A stretch of 64,000 nt of DNA, taken from Paenibacillus sp. PL91 (GTDB lineage Bacteria > Bacillota > Bacilli > Paenibacillales > Paenibacillaceae). The notes under the pieces are model-generated. The model saw only the letters and a program-made list of their open reading frames with translations, ran no database searches and was not told the origin of the DNA. How positions within the stretch are numbered: position 1 is the first letter of the stretch; every line of letters begins with the position of its first letter. A program made the translations under genes and the position numbers. Where the stretch lies: assembly GCF_012935325.2 (NCBI RefSeq), contig NZ_JABBYG020000018.1, positions 62,001-126,000 on the forward strand. Reading direction: 5' to 3'. Shown one piece after another: positions 60,461 through 64,000 of the stretch.

Positions 60461-61966
60461 ATGAAATACTTAAAAAGTAGAAACCTAAAATCATTGGAAT
60501 CTGGAACCCTTACCATTGAGTTGAAGTCTGGAGAAATCGAACTCAAAATTTCTCAAATTCAAGAACATTTATCTCATACTGAAGACCTTAAGATTCACAT
60601 GCACGTATTTAACAACCAAACGTACGCATTGTTATATTTAGAAGCACTTGTAAACACGGAGTTAATTCAAACCAGTATGATTAAGCCTTTGCTGGAATCA
60701 AACTCTGGAGATGTTGAACAGTTTGTAAATACAATCGAAGTCGCGAAATCCTCGAATGTTGTTCAGATCGGAAAATCTTTACTTGATGGATTTTGCGTTG
60801 CTGTTATGGGGAATGATTCAGCCGCACTCATGATGCCAGTCGCACAATCGCAAGGCCGATCTATCCAAGAACCCAGGACCGAACAAATTATTAAGGGATC
60901 TCATGAAGGTTTTATCGAAAGTTTAAGCACTAATATTTATCTGCTCCGCAATCGAATCAAAAGTCCAAAATTGAAGGTTAAGTACTTAACCTTAGGCAGT
61001 GTCACGAATACGAAAGTAGCTGTTGTTTATATGAATAACATAGCCGATCCCAAAATCGTTGAGGAATGTTTGAAAAGGATTTCGACTATCGATCTCGACT
61101 ATTTGTATTCCGTTGGCAACATTGATGAGATGATTGAAGAACATCCCTTTTCTCCTTTTCCGCAAACGATACAGACCGAAAGGCCCGATCGGGCAGTTGC
61201 TTACCTAATAGAGGGGAAAATCACTGTAGTCGTTGACGGCAGCCCAAGTGTTTTGGTTTTACCTATTACTTTTTTTTCTTTTTACCAATCGCCTGACGAT
61301 TTTAACAGCCGATGGCTCATAGGGTCATTTTACCGTTTTATCCGATTAATTAGTTTTATATTGGCTACTTGTTTACCCGCGATCTATATTGCGATTGTGT
61401 CGTATCACTCCGAGGTGCTTCCTATCGGAATTCTTTATTCCGTTAAGGTTTCTTTAACCTACGTTCCATTACCGCCTATCTTGGAAGCGCTACTCATGCA
61501 AACCATTCTTGAATTGCTGAAAGAGGCAGCGATACGATTACCTTCACCTATAGCCCAAACGATTGGTATTGTCGGGGGATTAGTCATAGGCACGGCCGTT
61601 GTGGAGGCCCAGCTGGTTTCTCATACGATGATTGTCGTCATTGGATTGACTGCGATCGCCTCTTTCGCAACCCCAATAAACGAGTTTGGGACCAGCTTAA
61701 GGATTTTGGGCTTTCCAACTATGCTTGCCGCAGCTTTTTTTGGCTTTTTCGGGATCTCCATCATGATGATGCTCATCTTCATTCACCTATGCAAGATAGA
61801 GACTTTGGGAATACCCTATTTCACACCATTTGGTCCTTTTGACGGGAAGACAAATATTAAAGATATTTTTCTGCGACTTCCGATCTGGACGGTCAATAAT
61901 GACACGCAAAACGGGAAAACCAATCCCTTTAAGCAGTTATTTTTCGGGAGGTGGAAACGTACTTGA
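60461..61966 (+). CDS. Germinant receptor A subunit (GerA family), second operon
   Basis: 501 residues from ATG 60461 behind AGAGGGGGATGATTAC. Soluble N-terminal domain (about 1-260), then the membrane part with TERPDRAVAYLIEGKITVVV, GSPSVLVLPITFFSFYQSPD and LPSPIAQTIGIVGGLVIGTA. It is clearly a paralogue of the A subunit at 42975-44495. The N-terminal region is more divergent than the membrane part, consistent with a different signal. Its stop overlaps the B start as TTGA. Confidence 0.95.
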   Translation: MKYLKSRNLKSLESGTLTIELKSGEIELKISQIQEHLSHTEDLKIHMHVFNNQTYALLYLEALVNTELIQTSMIKPLLESNSGDVEQFVNTIEVAKSSNVVQIGKSLLDGFCVAVMGNDSAALMMPVAQSQGRSIQEPRTEQIIKGSHEGFIESLSTNIYLLRNRIKSPKLKVKYLTLGSVTNTKVAVVYMNNIADPKIVEECLKRISTIDLDYLYSVGNIDEMIEEHPFSPFPQTIQTERPDRAVAYLIEGKITVVVDGSPSVLVLPITFFSFYQSPDDFNSRWLIGSFYRFIRLISFILATCLPAIYIAIVSYHSEVLPIGILYSVKVSLTYVPLPPILEALLMQTILELLKEAAIRLPSPIAQTIGIVGGLVIGTAVVEAQLVSHTMIVVIGLTAIASFATPINEFGTSLRILGFPTMLAAAFFGFFGISIMMMLIFIHLCKIETLGIPYFTPFGPFDGKTNIKDIFLRLPIWTVNNDTQNGKTNPFKQLFFGRWKRT

Positions 61967-63048
61967 ATAATACGATAAACAAGTCCCAATTGTTTTTCTT
62001 AATAATCAAAACACAAATTGGAATAGGCCTCTTATCCTTGCCTTCAAAAATACAAAGTTCGGCTAAAGGTGATGCATGGATCTCGGTTCTTGTGGCTGGG
62101 GCCGCCATTCAGCTATTACTTATCGTATACTGGCAGCTGCTTAAAAAATTTCCCAACCAGACCTTAAGAGAAATTACCGTTCGAGTGTTTGGAGCTTATA
62201 TGGGTAAAACTCTAAACCTCATTTATTATGTTTTTTTTATTCTCATAGCGGGTTACGCGAGTACGCTTTATGTCCAGTTGATTCAAACTTGGATGCTCTC
62301 CATGACACCCGGTTGGGTTCTGCTCCTGCTCATCATAGGGACTGGCTTATATCTGGCTCTTGAAAATTTGCGTGTCATTGCAAGATTTTTTGTATTAACA
62401 TCTGTACTATTCGGTTTGTTGATCTTGATCAGTTTTTTAAACTTCAATAATGAGGTGCAAGTTTCGAATATTTTGCCGATAGGCGAATCAGGTTTTGCGC
62501 AAATTCTCAAGGGAAGTGAAAAAACCTTTTTTTCAATGCTCGGTTTTGAAGTGATCCTCTATTTCTTTGCCCAAGTTCAAAGCAATCACAAAGATTTGTT
62601 TCGTGTAGCCTCCTTTGCTAATTGCTTTGTCACATTATTTTATACTTATTTTGTATTCATTTGCCTGATTGGATTTAGTCCTAAAGCATTAGAACAAGTG
62701 AATGAGCCGGTTTTGTATATTTTAAAAGGGTTATCTTATACGCTGTTTGACCGCATGGATCTAATTTTTTTATCGATTTGGATTATTCCAATGACCGCCA
62801 CCATCGTTTCTTATCTATGCGTAGCCGGAAAAAGTCTAACAGCAAATCAAAGTTCTTATCGAAGGCTTGTGTGGATCAGCGGATTGCTCGTCTATCTAAT
62901 AGGGTGGTATTTATCCACATTGGAAAATATTGAACTTTTCAGTAATTGGTTGCTATATGGATACCTTATTATGATTGCACCTTTACCCGTTTTGTTATGG
63001 TTGGTATCCTTCCTGCTAAAAAATAATGAAAAGGTTGGGTCAACTTGA
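61963..63048 (+). CDS. Germinant receptor B subunit (GerAB type), second operon
   Basis: 361 residues from TTG 61963, which overlaps the A stop (TTGA) and follows GGGAGGTGG at good distance; GTG 61951 would lie inside that ribosome site. Ten membrane segments of the endospore-permease type (LFFLIIKTQIGIGLLSLPSK at the start; SMLGFEVILYFFAQVQSNHK in the middle). It would bind the germinant. The operon order here is A-B-C, unlike the first operon. Confidence 0.94.
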   Translation: MNNTINKSQLFFLIIKTQIGIGLLSLPSKIQSSAKGDAWISVLVAGAAIQLLLIVYWQLLKKFPNQTLREITVRVFGAYMGKTLNLIYYVFFILIAGYASTLYVQLIQTWMLSMTPGWVLLLLIIGTGLYLALENLRVIARFFVLTSVLFGLLILISFLNFNNEVQVSNILPIGESGFAQILKGSEKTFFSMLGFEVILYFFAQVQSNHKDLFRVASFANCFVTLFYTYFVFICLIGFSPKALEQVNEPVLYILKGLSYTLFDRMDLIFLSIWIIPMTATIVSYLCVAGKSLTANQSSYRRLVWISGLLVYLIGWYLSTLENIELFSNWLLYGYLIMIAPLPVLLWLVSFLLKNNEKVGST

Positions 63049-64000
63049 GAAAAAAATGTTTTCTTGCTGTCTGTATTGGATTACTTTCAATAGTCCTAAC
63101 GGCATGTTGGGACAGTCAATATCTCATTAATAAAAAGATGATAAACGGAGTTAGCTTTGATGCCGATGAAGATGGCCAATTGGTTGGCACTGTTAGTGCG
63201 GTCATTCTGAAGAGTAAAGGCAGCGGACAATTCGATGTGAAGGATGAATTGATTCAAGCAACTGGGGATTCCGTTTTTAATGTTGGTTCTATTATTGATA
63301 GTATGCTTCCGGGCACCATAGAAGCAAGCAAGACTCATGTTTTGATCATCGGGGAAGTTCTAGCAAAGCGTGGCATTATGCCCTTTATGGAGTCTTTTTA
63401 CAGGAATCCTAAAGGTTATCTGACATCGGAAGTTTTAATAAGCAAGGGACAAGCTTCAGAAGTTTTATCTTATGAATCTACAGAAAATAGTCCTGCCGCC
63501 TATAGCATTAAGCAAATGGTTGATGGAGCGGTAGGCAAGTCGATTGTTCCGAATCAAAATCTGTTCACCTTATGGAGTCAAATCACTGACCCGGGTGTTG
63601 ATGCGGTTCTGCCCATGATACATAAAACTAAAAATAAAGCTTTAGTCGTAGACAGCATCGCATTATTTGATGGAACCAAATATACCGGAGCGTCATTGTC
63701 TCGTGACGAAAGTACAATCTTATTGCTTTTAATGGATAAGATAAACAAACATGCATTCATGGATTTACCCATAAAACAAAGCTCTGAAGAGAGCAAGCCT
63801 AAACAATCGACCGCTAATATGATTACTTTTGAAGCTCGGAAAGTAAAGAGGTCATTTAAAGTGTCTGTTCATAAAAATTCGAAAGAAATCGAATGTTCAA
63901 TAAAGGTTGACCTTTATGGTGCGATCAGCAGCTACCCAACCGGTATGGGTCGAAAAATCGATCGCGAGCAGTTAAATCAGGAAATTGCCACAACGTTGAA
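63045..64000 (+). CDS. Germinant receptor C subunit lipoprotein (Ger(x)C), partial
   Basis: Starts at TTG 63045, overlapping the B stop as TTGA, and stays open to the right edge (318 codons seen; about 40-60 more expected). Lipobox IVLTAC (Cys21) is followed by the canonical WDSQYLINKKMINGVSFDAD of GerAC. The C-terminal domain begins ITFEARKVKRSFKVSVHKNS, then ECSIKVDLYGAISSY. Membrane-anchored on the outer side of the spore inner membrane. Confidence 0.93.
   Translation, partial: MRKKCFLAVCIGLLSIVLTACWDSQYLINKKMINGVSFDADEDGQLVGTVSAVILKSKGSGQFDVKDELIQATGDSVFNVGSIIDSMLPGTIEASKTHVLIIGEVLAKRGIMPFMESFYRNPKGYLTSEVLISKGQASEVLSYESTENSPAAYSIKQMVDGAVGKSIVPNQNLFTLWSQITDPGVDAVLPMIHKTKNKALVVDSIALFDGTKYTGASLSRDESTILLLLMDKINKHAFMDLPIKQSSEESKPKQSTANMITFEARKVKRSFKVSVHKNSKEIECSIKVDLYGAISSYPTGMGRKIDREQLNQEIATTL

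Overview
The window looks like a chromosomal segment of an endospore-forming Firmicute, most likely Paenibacillus or a close relative. The evidence is two GerA-type germinant receptor operons, a SleB-like cortex hydrolase, a CotD-like coat protein, a large collagen-like protein, paired YesM/YesN-type sensor and regulator genes feeding a carbohydrate ABC transporter, strong AGGAGG ribosome sites, and frequent TTG/GTG starts. I see no rRNA, tRNA, CRISPR array, intact insertion sequence or prophage.

Layout. 1-5530 is a leftward sugar-uptake operon (binding protein, two permeases, LacI regulator, then a glutaminase-family/DUF4965 protein that runs off the left edge), with a promoter and a LacI-type operator in front. 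5.7-13 kb holds an ArsR-like regulator, two serine hydrolases and a 1012-residue secreted GH43 enzyme with PA14, CBM, cohesin and dockerin modules. 13-28 kb is a mosaic of short units: a DUF4386/XRE membrane operon, DUF1801, a WGxxGxxG-type small exported protein, sleB, a ParB-like protein, a DeoR/HAD pair, mqo, Nudix and VOC proteins, cotD, a cupin and a CBS protein. 28-40.6 kb carries RDD, MATE, an SDR with a divergent MmyB-like regulator, an AraC/PhyH pair, DinB, a YjjG-like phosphatase, a CMD/Rrf2 pair and a TetR-controlled MFS transporter. 40.7-44.5 kb is a leftward ger operon in the order A-C-B. 44.8-47.7 kb holds a truncated Fur-boxed siderophore-binding protein and a tautomerase/CMD operon divergent from LysR. 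48.2-55 kb is a leftward YesM-YesN-permease-permease-binding-protein operon. 55.6-58.4 kb is a collagen/beta-helix protein whose start is missing in frame. 60.4-64 kb is a second ger operon, rightward, in the order A-B-C and cut by the right edge.

How the genes work together. The two ABC systems lack their own ATPase genes, as is usual for CUT1 importers that share an MsmX-type ATPase. One is controlled by LacI with an inverted-repeat operator; the other by a two-component system and possibly by CcpA through a cre-like site before the binding protein. Several regulators sit next to or divergent from their likely targets (TetR/MFS, LysR/tautomerase, Rrf2/CMD, MmyB-like XRE/SDR, AraC/PhyH).

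Two features stand out. First, there are many decayed genes: DUF3231, a Nudix hydrolase, an XRE regulator, an alpha/beta hydrolase, the siderophore-binding protein and the 5' end of the collagen-like gene. Second, there are dispersed non-coding elements: a 22-nt motif found at least four times, often beside a stem-loop; a 40-nt hairpin repeat found twice; and a series of stem-loops with GGCAGCC/GGCTGCC arms at gene ends.
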